Source: Caldalkalibacillus mannanilyticus JCM 10596
Lineage (GTDB): Bacteria > Bacillota > Bacilli > Caldalkalibacillales > JCM-10596
Direction: 5' to 3'
Assembly (NCBI RefSeq): GCF_000615945.1
Contig: NZ_BAMO01000001.1
Span: 1 to 64,000 of the forward strand
DNA: 64,000 bases
Part shown: positions 17,081-26,147 of the stretch, piece after piece
Layout of the letters: each line of letters begins with the position of its first letter
How positions within the stretch are numbered: position 1 is the stretch's first letter
The notes under the pieces: generated by a model
The model's database searches: none
Seen by the model: the letters and a program-made list of their open reading frames with translations, nothing else
What the model was told of the DNA's origin: nothing
Position numbers and translations under genes: made by a program

Positions 17081-18136
17081 ATGAACAATAGACTATTCTC
17101 CATCACTGTTCCGCTTGTGTCCGTCGTCCTGGGATTATTTGCGGGAGCCATCATTATGTGGGTTTTTGGCTTTGATGCATTAGGTGCCTATGTTTCCCTA
17201 TTCCAAGGTGCCTTTGGTGATATGTATGTACTAGGGGAAACAATAAGAGCAATTACACCGCTTATATTAACAGGACTAGCAGTAGCGTTTGCTTTTAAAA
17301 CGGGTCTTTTTAATATAGGGGTAGAGGGTCAATTAATTGTCGGTTGGCTAGCTGCCGTGTATGTGGGAGTGACATTTGATTTACCGGCTGTCATTCACAT
17401 TCCATTGGCAATCGTAGCGGCAGGGGTAGCAGGAGCACTGTGGGCTTTCATTCCTGGTTTCTTAAAGGCAAAGCTTCATGTTCATGAAGTTATCACAACC
17501 ATCATGATGAACTATATTGCCTTGAATACCGCGAATTATATAATCAGAGAATTTTTGAAATCTTCTTCTGAAAGAACAGAAAGAATTGTTCCATCTGCTT
17601 CTCTGCAAATAGGATGGTTAACGGATCTGTTCGATAAATCAAGGATTCATATTGGGATTTTTATCGCGCTGTTAGGTGCGTTGGCATTATGGTTTATTTT
17701 AACTCGAACTAAACTGGGCTTTGAACTTAGAGCTGTAGGTTTTAATAGTCACGCATCCGAATATGCGGGGATGAATGTAAAAAGAAACATCATCTTGTCT
17801 ATGATGATCAGTGGTGTTTTTGCTGGAATTGCTGGTGCGGTTGAAGGATTAGGAACGTATGGCTATATGCCTATTCGAGCAGGATTTACTGGAATTGGTT
17901 TTAGCGGAATCGCTGTAGCCCTTCTAGGTGCAAATGCAGCCATTGGTATTATTTTAGCTGCCTCATTATTTGGTAGTTTACAGGTTGGAGCGCTTACGAT
18001 GCAAGGAGTATCAAAAGTACCAACGGAAATTATCGATGTTGTAATTGCACTGATTATTTTCTTCGTAGCTTCTAAATATGTGGTTGAATGGATATTGAGT
18101 AAAAGGAAAAAGAAGGAACAGAGGGAGGTTACGTAG
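17081..18136 (+). CDS. nupP: nucleoside ABC transporter permease
   Basis: This is the first of two dissimilar permeases of the BPD_transp_2 (branched-chain amino acid/ribose/nucleoside) family, 351 residues with about 9-10 membrane helices. The family landmark FNIGVEGQLIVGWLAAVY lies near residues 77-94. The coupling region HEVITTIMMNYIALNTANYI follows, and GFTGIGFSGIAVALLGANAAIGI occurs near the C-terminal third. It ends in a basic cytoplasmic tail, KRKKKEQREVT. Two nucleotides separate its stop from nupQ, indicating translational coupling. Confidence 0.92.
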   Translation: MNNRLFSITVPLVSVVLGLFAGAIIMWVFGFDALGAYVSLFQGAFGDMYVLGETIRAITPLILTGLAVAFAFKTGLFNIGVEGQLIVGWLAAVYVGVTFDLPAVIHIPLAIVAAGVAGALWAFIPGFLKAKLHVHEVITTIMMNYIALNTANYIIREFLKSSSERTERIVPSASLQIGWLTDLFDKSRIHIGIFIALLGALALWFILTRTKLGFELRAVGFNSHASEYAGMNVKRNIILSMMISGVFAGIAGAVEGLGTYGYMPIRAGFTGIGFSGIAVALLGANAAIGIILAASLFGSLQVGALTMQGVSKVPTEIIDVVIALIIFFVASKYVVEWILSKRKKKEQREVT

Positions 18137-18138
18137 AG

Positions 18139-19095
18139 ATGGATATTAATATTTTAGCATCGATGCTTCATAATACATTTATTTTTGCTACACCGATTAT
18201 GCTAGCCGCTTTAGGTGGCCTATTCTCTGAGCGTTCTGGGGTTGTTAATATTGGTCTTGAAGGCCTCATGGTTATGGGAGCCTTCAGTGCAGCCATTTTC
18301 ACGCTATTTGGTGCAGAGTGGGGTCTAGGAGCTTTTGCCCCGTGGTTTGCGATTCTGGTTGCCGTGCTGATGGGAATCCTGTTTTCACTACCTCATGCGG
18401 TTGCTTCGATTTCATTTAAAGCAGATCAGGTTGTTAGTGGGGTGGCGCTTAACTTCTTAGCTGCTGGACTTTCTATCTTCTTAGTAAAGTCAATCTTTAG
18501 CGGCAGAGGTCAGACACCTACCTTATCGGGATTAGAAAAAATAACGATTCCTGTACTAAGTGACATTCCGTTTTTTGGGAGAGTCTTATTTACAGCTTAT
18601 CCGACAACCTATATTGCTTTTGCGATTGTGGCTATTATCTTTTATGTTGTTTATAAAACGTCTTTTGGTCTTCGACTTCGTTCAGTGGGTGAACATCCGA
18701 AAGCGGCTGATACCATGGGGATTAAGGTATTAAGAATGAGATATATTGGAGTTATGCTAAGTGGAGCGTTAGCTGCTTTTGGTGGAGCTCTCTATCCCTT
18801 AACTTTCTCTGGAAACTTCTCTCATAATACCATCTCAGGACAAGGTTTCATGGCTCTTGCCGCCTTGATTTTCGGTAAGTGGCATCCAACAGGAGCGATG
18901 GGAGCAGCATTATTCTTCGGTTTTGCCAATGCCTTAGCCATTACAGGACAAAGCTTTGGTTTAACCAATTATGTGCCCCAAGAGTTTCTCTTTATGTTCC
19001 CTTACCTGATTACAATTATCGCTTTGGCTAGCTTTGTAGGACGTGCTGTTGCTCCTTCAGCGCTAGGAACACCATACGATAAATCGGGAAGATAA
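18139..19095 (+). CDS. nupQ: nucleoside ABC transporter permease
   Basis: This is the second permease of the nucleoside importer, 318 residues and about 8-9 helices. The family motif VVNIGLEGLMVMGAFSA occurs at about residues 35-51, ADQVVSGVALNFLAAGLSIF at about 95-115, and GQGFMALAALIFGKWHPTGA at about 233-252. It is expected to pair with NupP, with two copies of the ATPase cassette between them. The final 8 codons plus stop are part of a 128-bp sequence that is repeated 615 bp downstream. The operon ends in a long-stem terminator. Confidence 0.92.
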   Translation: MDINILASMLHNTFIFATPIMLAALGGLFSERSGVVNIGLEGLMVMGAFSAAIFTLFGAEWGLGAFAPWFAILVAVLMGILFSLPHAVASISFKADQVVSGVALNFLAAGLSIFLVKSIFSGRGQTPTLSGLEKITIPVLSDIPFFGRVLFTAYPTTYIAFAIVAIIFYVVYKTSFGLRLRSVGEHPKAADTMGIKVLRMRYIGVMLSGALAAFGGALYPLTFSGNFSHNTISGQGFMALAALIFGKWHPTGAMGAALFFGFANALAITGQSFGLTNYVPQEFLFMFPYLITIIALASFVGRAVAPSALGTPYDKSGR

Positions 19096-19196
19096 GACAG
19101 GCTATCGAATATTGACTTTGAGTAGTTATTATACCTTTTAGCTGTAGCCTTCATCAGGTTCGCGCTAAAAGGTATTTTTTCGTGTAGCTAAACATG
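19069..19196. repeat. 128-bp direct repeat, copy A
   Basis: This copy contains the last codons of nupQ, its stop, and the operon terminator (stem ATACCTTTTAGC at 19131-19142 with GCTAAAAGGTAT at 19164-19175, then T6). It matches 19684-19811 at 125 of 128 positions with no gaps. Because it carries the nupQ end in frame, it is the original copy. Confidence 0.9.
19131..19180 (+). terminator. nup operon terminator
   Basis: A 12-bp perfect stem with a 21-nt loop and a run of six T, 36 nt after the nupQ stop. The same structure is present in copy B of the repeat at 19746-19795. Confidence 0.85.
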
Positions 19197-19237
19197 AGTA
19201 CAGTACAGATGATGTGATAGGATAGAAAGGATTGCAG

Positions 19238-19654
19238 ATGAGTATCTATATTGTTCAAATAATTATCTTTTATATGGTAGTGGCTGGAACCATGTTCTGT
19301 GTGGGAATCACATTTATAATTGGTAAGCAGGAATTTAGATGGAAGGGAAAGAAAACGAAACTTGGTAAACCGTTGGGTGTGTTCTTCATAATATGGTCAA
19401 TTCTCGCATCTTATCCAGTGATATTAGATTCGTTTGAGGAACACGAAAGTCAAGTAGTAGAAGTGATCGATACTAGAAATGGTGGGAGTAAAATAAGGTT
19501 TAAAAGAATTGTTATTACTAGAGATCATGGTGATTTTATTAATATGTACAACAAGTTTGATTTTAGGACTAAAGGCGTTTATGAGATTACATACTTACCT
19601 CACTCTAAAATCATTCTGGATGTGACGAAACATGGCAGTCCTCTTAATCATTAA
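19238..19654 (+). CDS. two-TM membrane protein of unknown function, between direct repeats
   Basis: I do not recognise this 138-residue protein. It has TM segments at about residues 5-30 (IVQIIIFYMVVAGTMFCVGI) and 49-66 (LGVFFIIWSILASYPVIL), then a soluble, mostly beta region (VVEVIDTRNGGSKIRFKRIVIT, ... GVYEITYLPHSKIILDV). That layout resembles small DUF3592-like envelope proteins. ATG at 19238 follows AAAGG at 6 nt; the in-frame TTG at 19232 is unlikely. The gene lies in a 487-bp segment bounded by two 128-bp direct repeats, so it appears to have been inserted or brought in after the nup operon formed. Confidence 0.6.
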   Translation: MSIYIVQIIIFYMVVAGTMFCVGITFIIGKQEFRWKGKKTKLGKPLGVFFIIWSILASYPVILDSFEEHESQVVEVIDTRNGGSKIRFKRIVITRDHGDFINMYNKFDFRTKGVYEITYLPHSKIILDVTKHGSPLNH

Positions 19655-19683
19655 CCTTGGTCCAGTTTGTGTAGACATTAGTC

Positions 19684-19811
19684 ACACCATACGATAAATC
19701 GGGAAGATAAGACAGGCTATCGAATATTGACTTTGAATAGCTATTATACCTTTTAGCTGTAGCCTTCATCAGGTTTGCGCTAAAAGGTATTTTTTCGTGT
19801 AGCTAAACATG
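19684..19811. repeat. 128-bp direct repeat, copy B
   Basis: This second copy includes the 8 terminal nupQ codons out of context and a full terminator (stem 19746-19757 with 19779-19790). The three differences from copy A are in the loop and spacer, so both hairpins remain intact. It can terminate transcription from the small membrane gene. Confidence 0.9.
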
Positions 19812-19886
19812 GGCAAATAACCGATTATATGATAGGATAAAAAAGATAATGAATGAATACACGGAATCCAGTATTGGAGGTTACCT

Positions 19887-20992
19887 ATGAGTATCGATGC
19901 AATATTAACGAAGGTGTTAGCTGGAGAAAGAGCAACATTTGAGGACACCCTTCGCTTATATGAGAGTAACGAAATTGAAAAAATGGGGCATGCGGCAAAT
20001 CAAATTATGCAAAAGTGGCATCCTGAGCCCATTACTACCTTTGTCATTGGGAGAAATATAAACTATACGAATATATGTGATGTCTACTGTAAGTTTTGTG
20101 CTTTTTACCGAGGACCAGGCAGTGCTGAAGGATATGTTCTTCCAGATGAAGAGGTATATAAGAAGATTCAGGAAACAATAGATGTTGGAGGAACGGAAAT
20201 CCTAATGCAAGGGGGAACCAACCTAATCTTCCCTTTTCCTATTATACCGATTTACTAAGAAATATTAAGAAACGCTTTGACATTCATATGCACTCCTTCT
20301 CTCCTGCGGAGGTTTGGAAAATGGTTGAGGTATCGGGTTTATCGCTGGAGCAGGTCTTACGTGAATTGAAGGAGGCAGGACTTGACTCCATTCCTGGAGG
20401 AGGGGCAGAAATCCTCGATGATCGTACTCGTAAGAAAATCAGCCGTCTGAAGGGCTCATGGACAGACTGGATGGATTGTATGAAAACTGCCAATAAGGTT
20501 GGCTTGCATACGACAGCCACAATGGTGATTGGATTCGGCGAAACGTTAGAAGAAAGAGCACTGCACCTGCACCGAGTAAGGGAAGCGCAGGATGAAACAA
20601 ATGGCTTCTTGGCGTTTATCTCATGGACGTTTCAGCCTGAGAATACCAACCTTAGAGCAGAAAAAACCCCACCTGAGGAGTACTTGAAAAATGTAGCCAT
20701 ATCTAGAATTGTCTTAGATAATATTCCTAATTTCCAATCCTCTTGGGTTACCATGGGACCTGAGATAGGGAAAAAATCTCTTTCCTTTGGTTGCAATGAT
20801 TTTGGTTCAACCATGATGGAAGAGAATGTTGTTTCTGCGGCAGCTTGTACTTATAAAGTAAACACAGGACAAATTATCCAATTGATTCGAGAAGCGGGGA
20901 AAATCCCAGCTCAACGAAACACGAAATATGATATCCTGCGTATCTTCCAAGAGGGAGATCAGGTAGAAAAAGATTTTGTCATGCAGAATTAA
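19887..20992 (+). CDS. mqnC: cyclic dehypoxanthinyl futalosine synthase, radical SAM (frameshifted)
   Basis: MqnC catalyses the radical-SAM cyclisation of dehypoxanthine futalosine in the futalosine route to menaquinone. The [4Fe-4S]/SAM motif is CDVYCKFC near residue 66, preceded by RNINYTNI. EILMQGGTN and IHMHSFSPAEV follow, and the C-terminal half includes LDSIPGGGAEIL and VGLHTTATMVIGFGE. The frame breaks after GGTN. One extra C in the CC at 20222-20223 restores the family sequence PNLPFSYYTDLLRNIK and a 368-residue protein, the usual size. As this quinone enzyme would normally be needed, a sequencing error is more likely than a pseudogene. GGAGG precedes the ATG. Confidence 0.88.
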
Positions 20993-21000
20993 ACACCATA

Positions 21001-21076
21001 AAAAAGACGGTAGCTTGGATAGGGGCCCTTTTTAGTAGACAGGGACAACTCTTCCAGTATTGCCGTCTTTTTTTTC
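21001..21076 (+). terminator. terminator after mqnC
   Basis: AAAAAGACGG (21001-21010) pairs with CCGTCTTTTT (21063-21072) at the base of a long hairpin with a 52-nt loop, and a run of eight or more T follows. The loop is unusually long and has an internal GGGCCC. Confidence 0.7.
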
Positions 21077-21193
21077 TATTTTATGCGCTGTAAATGTTTC
21101 TGGCGGTGATGACAATCGAAAATGTATACTCCACACACTAGAACCATACACTAGAGAAAGAGGCAATGTATTATTTAGATAGGTGGTGGTATT

Positions 21194-22105
21194 GTGGAAA
21201 TACTGAGGATTGTACCAGCATCAGGAACCCTGTGGAATGAATTTATTTCTTTTTTAGAAAAAGAATTAAAATGCTTAGAGAAAGATCAGTTTACTTTTTC
21301 ATTTGAAAAGAGTGAAGATTATCGCCTTAGTTTATGCTGCGATACATACCCTAATCATTTATCTGCCCTAGAAGTGGTAGACACATATAGGCATTATTTC
21401 AGCACGGCTATGTCAGAATTTATTGTGGAGCATGTGGAAGAAGAAGTCGTTCGCCAGAAAATTGAGTACGACTTTTGCTTTGAGGACCCTGTTCAAATAG
21501 AAAATATTTATCGATATTGCAACTTTTTTTTATTTTTGGAGGAAGATCATGAAACAAGGAATGAACCGAAGATTGTTGAGCGAAAGTGTAAAGTATTTAA
21601 ACGAGCCTACGAGTACTTAGAAGAAGAGCGAGATGTCGATTTAGAAGGATTCATTCGCTTTCGCTTAAAGGAATACTATGAGGAATTGGATGAAGTGATT
21701 GAATACGCGGTCGACGAGTATATTCTAGATAAAGAGTATCAGGAATTTATACAGCTTTTGCGTTATTTTATCTCGAAACAGGAATCAAAGGTTCCTTTTC
21801 TCCACGTCTACCATAGAGGAGGACATCAATTTTTACTTTTTGATGGGGGAGGGAAGAGGATCGCGGAGTCAGAAGTAGAGAGCTATATGACAGAATGGTC
21901 TGAGCATTCGATTGGTAATGATGACATTATTGTCAGTACCTTGATTACCATGAATCCAAGGCAATTACATATTCATACCGAAGAACCAGAGTTTCCTGTG
22001 ATCCAGACTCTGAAAAAAATATTTGGGGATCAAGTCATCATTTGCACTCATTGCCCGCATTGTCAGGATTGGAAACAGCAAAGAAGAATAGAGGTTAAGA
22101 CTTGA
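21194..22105 (+). CDS. ytxC: sporulation protein YtxC-like
   Basis: This 303-residue protein has the layout of YtxC: a weakly conserved N-terminal part, an acidic helical middle (FIRFRLKEYYEELDEVIEYAVDEYI) and the C-terminal pattern VPFLHVYHRGGHQFLLFDGGGKRI ... DIIVSTLITMNPRQLHIH, with a late CTHCPHC. YtxC is a poorly understood protein of spore formers encoded just upstream of thrS in B. subtilis, and the same neighbour is seen here. It is not related to the DNA-binding domain of DnaI, which lies next to it in Bacillus but is absent here. The start is GTG with an AGGTGG site. Confidence 0.75.
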   Translation: MEILRIVPASGTLWNEFISFLEKELKCLEKDQFTFSFEKSEDYRLSLCCDTYPNHLSALEVVDTYRHYFSTAMSEFIVEHVEEEVVRQKIEYDFCFEDPVQIENIYRYCNFFLFLEEDHETRNEPKIVERKCKVFKRAYEYLEEERDVDLEGFIRFRLKEYYEELDEVIEYAVDEYILDKEYQEFIQLLRYFISKQESKVPFLHVYHRGGHQFLLFDGGGKRIAESEVESYMTEWSEHSIGNDDIIVSTLITMNPRQLHIHTEEPEFPVIQTLKKIFGDQVIICTHCPHCQDWKQQRRIEVKT

Positions 22106-22129
22106 CGAAGCCTGACCTGCTATTTATAA

Positions 22130-22420
22130 TACTAGATAATGAATTGAATGAATCAGCTATGAAGAGGACACGAATCATTTGAATTATCTTTTTACAGAGA
22201 ATAGGGTCTTGGCTGTAAGCCCTTAAAGGATGCCAATGATTTACCACCTCAGAGCTACTATAGTGAACATAAGTATCTATAGTCGGAACATCCGTTATCA
22301 TGATTTGAGCATAGATTTTTGTGTGCGTTTTTTTAGACGCCTGTTATCTATGAAATTAGGGTGGAACCACGAAACCACACTCGTCCCTACTGCTGGGAGG
22401 AGTGTTTTTTTTTATTTAAA
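22130..22420 (+). ncRNA. T-box leader of thrS
   Basis: The conserved T-box AGGGTGGAACCACG is at 22358-22371. It is followed by the terminator stem ACTCGTCCC/GGGAGGAGT (22378-22408) and a T run, which the antiterminator would disrupt. Upstream is a stem I region with AGAGAATAGGG and the candidate specifier ACC (22243-22245), a threonine codon. Uncharged tRNA-Thr would promote read-through into thrS. Confidence 0.9.
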
Positions 22421-22436
22421 AAAGGAGGAAAGAACA

Positions 22437-24368
22437 ATGTCACAATTAACTATTTCGCTACCTGATGGAGCACAGAGAGAGTATAATCTAGGCGCTACTG
22501 TAGAGGATGTAGCTGCTTCGATTAGTCCAGGACTAAAAAAGAAGGCATTAGCTGGGAAAATCAATGGAAAGGTAGTAGATCTTACCACATCGATCCATAA
22601 CGGTGATCAAGTAGAGATTGTCACACAGGACTCTCCAGAGGGGCTTGAAGTTCTCAGACATAGTTCAGCCCATCTTATGGCTCAAGCGATTAAGCGGTTA
22701 TTCAATGATGTAAAATTAGGAATTGGTCCTGTCATTCAGGATGGTTTCTATTATGATATGGATCTGCCTGTATCCCTAACTCCAGAGGATTTACCCAAAA
22801 TTGAGAAGGAAATGAATAAAATTATTAAGGAAAATCTTCCGATCCAACGTAAGGTGGTTTCGCGTGAAGAAGCCCTGAAAATCTATGAAGAATTGAACGA
22901 CCACCTCAAAATCGAATTAATTCGTGAGTTGCCAGAAGGAGAAGAGATCTCCATCTACGAGCAAGGTGAGTTTTTTGACCTTTGTCGTGGTCCTCATCTT
23001 CCTGCAACCGGGAAGATGAAGGCATTTAAGCTATTAAGCATTTCAGGTGCTTACTGGAGAGGAAATAGCGATAATCAAATGCTGCAACGAGTATACGGGA
23101 CCGCTTACTTTAAACAAGCGGATGTTGACGAGCACCTTCGACTTCTAGAGGAAGCAAAAGAACGCGATCATCGCAAGCTAGGGAAAGAATTACACCTATT
23201 TGCTAGTGCTCAGAAGGTGGGACAAGGTCTTCCCTTATGGCTGCCTAAGGGAGCTACTGTGCGCAGAATGATAGAACGCTATATCGTAGATAAGGAAGAG
23301 AGTCTAGGCTATAGTCACGTATATACACCTGTATTAGGAAGTGTGGAGCTCTACAAAACATCAGGTCACTGGGATCATTATCAAGAGGATATGTTTCCTG
23401 TCATGGAAATGGATAATGAGCAATTGGTTCTTCGTCCGATGAATTGTCCTCACCATATGATGATTTATAAGCAAGAAATGCACAGCTATCGTCAATTGCC
23501 GATTCGTATCGCTGAGCTAGGAACGATGCATCGCTATGAAATGAGCGGGGCAGTCAGTGGACTTCAACGTGTTCGTGGAATGACGTTAAATGATGCTCAT
23601 ATCTTTGTACGACCTGATCAAATTAAAGAAGAGTTTATCCGAGTTGTCAATCTGATTACAGAAGTATACAAGGACTTTGCTATTCATAATTATAGCTTCC
23701 GTCTTTCATATCGCGACCCTGAGGACAAAGAAAAATACTTTGATGATGATGCGATGTGGGAAAAGGCGCAGAGCATGCTGAAGGAAGCGATGGATGATCT
23801 TGGAGTAGAGTATTTTGAAGCTGAAGGAGAAGCAGCCTTCTATGGTCCTAAATTGGATGTGCAGGTGCGTACGGCATTAGGGAAAGAAGAAACCCTATCT
23901 ACCGTTCAATTAGACTTCTTATTACCGGAGCGCTTTGATCTAACGTACATTGGAGAAGATGGCAAGCATCATCGTCCTGTGGTGATCCATAGAGGAGTGG
24001 TATCCACAATGGAACGCTTTGTCGCTTATCTCATTGAGGAATACAAAGGAGCCTTCCCAACATGGCTAGCTCCTGTTCAAGCCATGATCTTACCGATTGC
24101 AGAAGTTCATGCCGACTATGCTCAAAAAGTGGCTGATGAGCTAAGAAAGCGTGGAGTTCGAGTGGAAGTAGATTCACGCAATGAAAAGATCGGGTACAAA
24201 ATTAGAGAAGCTCAGCTTCAAAAAGTACCTTACATGTTTGTCATCGGGGATAAAGAAGTGGAAAGCAACAGTCTGGCTATAAGAAAAAGAGGAGAAGGAG
24301 ATCTAGGAGCCAAGCCACTTCCTGAGATTATTTCCATGATGACGGAAGAGATCATAGAAAAGAAATAA
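22437..24368 (+). CDS. thrS: threonine--tRNA ligase
   Basis: This class II aminoacyl-tRNA synthetase has 643 residues. The N-terminal TGS domain starts [18 protein letters not shown]. The editing domain has [15 protein letters not shown]. The catalytic core carries the zinc site cysteine in [12 protein letters not shown], with motif 2 in [19 protein letters not shown] and motif 3 in [18 protein letters not shown]. The anticodon-binding domain is at the end ([14 protein letters not shown]). ATG at 22437 follows AAAGGAGG; the longer frame upstream lies inside the T-box and is not translated. It is controlled by the T-box leader and therefore by tRNA-Thr charging. Confidence 0.97.
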   Translation: MSQLTISLPDGAQREYNLGATVEDVAASISPGLKKKALAGKINGKVVDLTTSIHNGDQVEIVTQDSPEGLEVLRHSSAHLMAQAIKRLFNDVKLGIGPVIQDGFYYDMDLPVSLTPEDLPKIEKEMNKIIKENLPIQRKVVSREEALKIYEELNDHLKIELIRELPEGEEISIYEQGEFFDLCRGPHLPATGKMKAFKLLSISGAYWRGNSDNQMLQRVYGTAYFKQADVDEHLRLLEEAKERDHRKLGKELHLFASAQKVGQGLPLWLPKGATVRRMIERYIVDKEESLGYSHVYTPVLGSVELYKTSGHWDHYQEDMFPVMEMDNEQLVLRPMNCPHHMMIYKQEMHSYRQLPIRIAELGTMHRYEMSGAVSGLQRVRGMTLNDAHIFVRPDQIKEEFIRVVNLITEVYKDFAIHNYSFRLSYRDPEDKEKYFDDDAMWEKAQSMLKEAMDDLGVEYFEAEGEAAFYGPKLDVQVRTALGKEETLSTVQLDFLLPERFDLTYIGEDGKHHRPVVIHRGVVSTMERFVAYLIEEYKGAFPTWLAPVQAMILPIAEVHADYAQKVADELRKRGVRVEVDSRNEKIGYKIREAQLQKVPYMFVIGDKEVESNSLAIRKRGEGDLGAKPLPEIISMMTEEIIEKK

Positions 24369-24429
24369 GTTCTTTCCCTTGACTTTTCAAGAATGGAATG
24401 CTATTCTTGTTAAGGTAATTAAATAAACG

Positions 24430-24536
24430 GACAATGTAAGCAGAAGCGACCCGCTTCTCACCTGATCGATAATGACGTTGGCAGGTTAAGATGAGAAGTT
24501 AATCTAAGTGCGGGCGTGGTATGCCCGCACTTTTTT
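24430..24536 (+). ncRNA. L20-type leader of the infC-rpmI-rplT operon, with terminator
   Basis: The 5' untranslated region contains GAAGCGACCCGCTTCTCACC, a sequence typical of the Bacillales L20 leader. It ends in a 9-bp GC-rich terminator, AGTGCGGGC with GCCCGCACT (24507-24531) and T6. In B. subtilis ribosomal protein L20 binds this leader and causes premature termination. The leader boundaries are approximate. Confidence 0.85.
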
Positions 24537-24583
24537 ATTATGTTTTTGCAATGGTCCAGATAAAACGATGGAGGTGTTAAATT

Positions 24584-25099
24584 ATTAGCAAGGAACTTTT
24601 AGTCAATGAGGGAATTCGAGCTCGTGAGGTTCGAGTGATTGGGGTCAATGGTGAGCAGCTTGGTATTTTAACTATACGTGAAGCACTTCAGTTAGCCGTG
24701 GATGCAGAATTAGATTTAGTCAATGTTGCACCACAAGCAAAACCACCTGTGTGTCGCATCATGGATTATGGAAAGTTTAAATTCGAGCAACAGAAGAAGG
24801 ACAAAGAAGCTCGTAAGAATCAAAAGATCATCAATATTAAAGAAGTTCGCTTTAGCCCAACAATTGAGGAGCATGACTACAATACCAAAATGCGTAATGT
24901 AGTTAAGTTTCTAGAGAAGGGTGATAAAGTGAAATGTTCGATTCGTTTTCGTGGTCGACAAATCACTCACTCATCGATCGGTTTACAAGTTTTAGAAAAA
25001 TTAGCAAAAGACATTGCGGAGTATGGCGAAGTGGAAAAGAAGCCTAAAATGGAAGGCCGTAGTATGATTATGTTCCTAACGCCGAAAGCAGAGAAATAA
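24584..25099 (+). CDS. infC: translation initiation factor IF-3
   Basis: IF-3 binds the 30S subunit and checks initiator tRNA and start codon. The protein starts [20 protein letters not shown] and has two domains joined by a lysine-rich helix ([21 protein letters not shown]). The C-terminal domain includes [14 protein letters not shown] and [15 protein letters not shown]. The start is the rare codon ATT at 24584, 7 nt after GGAGGTG, as is known for infC in other bacteria where it permits self-control of translation; this gives 171 residues. Starting at the first GTG (24635) would cut off a conserved region. It is co-transcribed with rpmI and rplT. Confidence 0.95.
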   Translation: MSKELLVNEGIRAREVRVIGVNGEQLGILTIREALQLAVDAELDLVNVAPQAKPPVCRIMDYGKFKFEQQKKDKEARKNQKIINIKEVRFSPTIEEHDYNTKMRNVVKFLEKGDKVKCSIRFRGRQITHSSIGLQVLEKLAKDIAEYGEVEKKPKMEGRSMIMFLTPKAEK

Positions 25100-25113
25100 A
25101 AGGAGGACTCATC

Positions 25114-25308
25114 ATGCCTAAAATGAAAACAAACAAGGGCGCTGCAAAGCGTTTTAAAGTAACAGGAAGCGGAAAAATTAAGCGTTCTCGCGCATTTACA
25201 TCTCATATGTTTTCAAATAAATCACAAAAACAAAAGCGTAAGCTTCGTAAAGCAGCTATTATGACTGCTGGTGACTACAGCCGTACAAGAAGAATGTTAG
25301 GTCTATAA
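25114..25308 (+). CDS. rpmI: 50S ribosomal protein L35
   Basis: This is the 64-residue L35 protein of the large ribosomal subunit, with the invariant start [20 protein letters not shown] and the basic centre [17 protein letters not shown]. An AAGGAGG site lies 7 nt before the ATG. It is the middle gene of infC-rpmI-rplT, 14 nt after infC, and under the control of the upstream leader. Confidence 0.97.
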   Translation: MPKMKTNKGAAKRFKVTGSGKIKRSRAFTSHMFSNKSQKQKRKLRKAAIMTAGDYSRTRRMLGL

Positions 25309-25337
25309 GACCTTAAGATTACTAGGAGGGAATTACA

Positions 25338-25688
25338 ATGCCAAGAGTTAAAGGTGGATATGTTGCACGTCGTCGTCGTAAAAAAGTATTGAAATTAGCT
25401 AAAGGATATTTCGGTTCTAAACACCGTTTATTTAAAACTGCCAATGCACAGGTAATGAAATCATTCTTATATGCTTACCGTGACCGTCGCGTCCGTAAGC
25501 GTGATTTCCGTAAGCTTTGGATTACTCGTATTAATGCAGCTGCAAGACAAAACGGTCTTTCTTACAGCCGTTTAATGCACGGATTGAAAGTAGCTGGAAT
25601 CGAGATCAACCGTAAGATGTTAGCAGACTTAGCTATCAATGATAAAGCAGCATTTGCTCAATTAGCTTCTAAAGCAAAAGGTCAATAA
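25338..25688 (+). CDS. rplT: 50S ribosomal protein L20
   Basis: The 116-residue L20 is an early assembly protein of the large subunit and also the autogenous repressor of this operon in Bacillus. The long basic N-terminal helix ([20 protein letters not shown], then KGYFGSKHR) and the globular end ([20 protein letters not shown], then [17 protein letters not shown]) are typical. It ends the operon, and a terminator follows at 25719-25756. Confidence 0.97.
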   Translation: MPRVKGGYVARRRRKKVLKLAKGYFGSKHRLFKTANAQVMKSFLYAYRDRRVRKRDFRKLWITRINAAARQNGLSYSRLMHGLKVAGIEINRKMLADLAINDKAAFAQLASKAKGQ

Positions 25689-25718
25689 GACCTATTGTTT
25701 CATGTCGCTAGATCAAGA

Positions 25719-25756
25719 AGGGTTTCCTAGAATACAGTTCTAGGGAACCTTTTTTT
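25719..25756 (+). terminator. terminator of infC-rpmI-rplT
   Basis: AGGGTTTCCTAGAA (25719-25732) pairs with TTCTAGGGAACCT (25738-25750) with one irregularity and is followed by seven T. Confidence 0.8.
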
Positions 25757-25859
25757 AAAAGCTAAAAAGTAGATTTTGTCATCGAGGCGACATATTTTCT
25801 TCATTTATATTTTAAAAAAGGTCTTTTCAAAAAGAAAAAGATATGGTTAAATGGTGGTA

Positions 25860-25973
25860 TGAAAACGGTTGCGCTTTCTGTGAAAAGATGGTTTTATTTT
25901 CATATGTAGATTTTCAGCTACATATATATGACTACCCTTATTATTTTTTTAATCAATAGAGCAACCGTTTGCA
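25860..25973 (+). promoter_or_regulatory. two LacI-type (CcpA/MalR-like) operators in the malE upstream region
   Basis: The 390-nt stretch between the rplT terminator and malE has no gene. It holds TGAAAACGGTTGCG (25860-25873, + strand) and TGCAAACGGTTGCT (25960-25973, - strand), each sharing the core AAACGGTTGC and each matching 12 of 14 positions of the catabolite-response consensus. Their centres are 100 bp apart in opposite orientation, which would suit looping. TTGACA at 26081 lacks a clear -10 partner, so the start of transcription is not placed. Confidence 0.5.
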
Positions 25974-26147
25974 TAAAGCAAATAGAATTATTTTCCAGAT
26001 AGAGGTACTTTCTTTTCTGCCAAAACGATTCATTAGTTCAGAATATTTTGTTTTTTTTGAAGTGGGTACATTTTTCTTGATTGACATCTGTTTTATAGAA
26101 TCAAGTCAAGAAATGGTATACAAATATTAAAAAAGGTGGGGTTTAAC

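Noticed and set aside
19238-19654. Transposon cargo with target-site duplication
   Set aside because: Flanking repeats are 128 bp and carry the nupQ end; no terminal inverted repeats or transposase are present, so a transposition event is unlikely.
22230-22436. N-terminal extension of ThrRS
   Set aside because: The frame runs through the T-box and its terminator; the true start at 22437 has a strong ribosome site and matches the family start.
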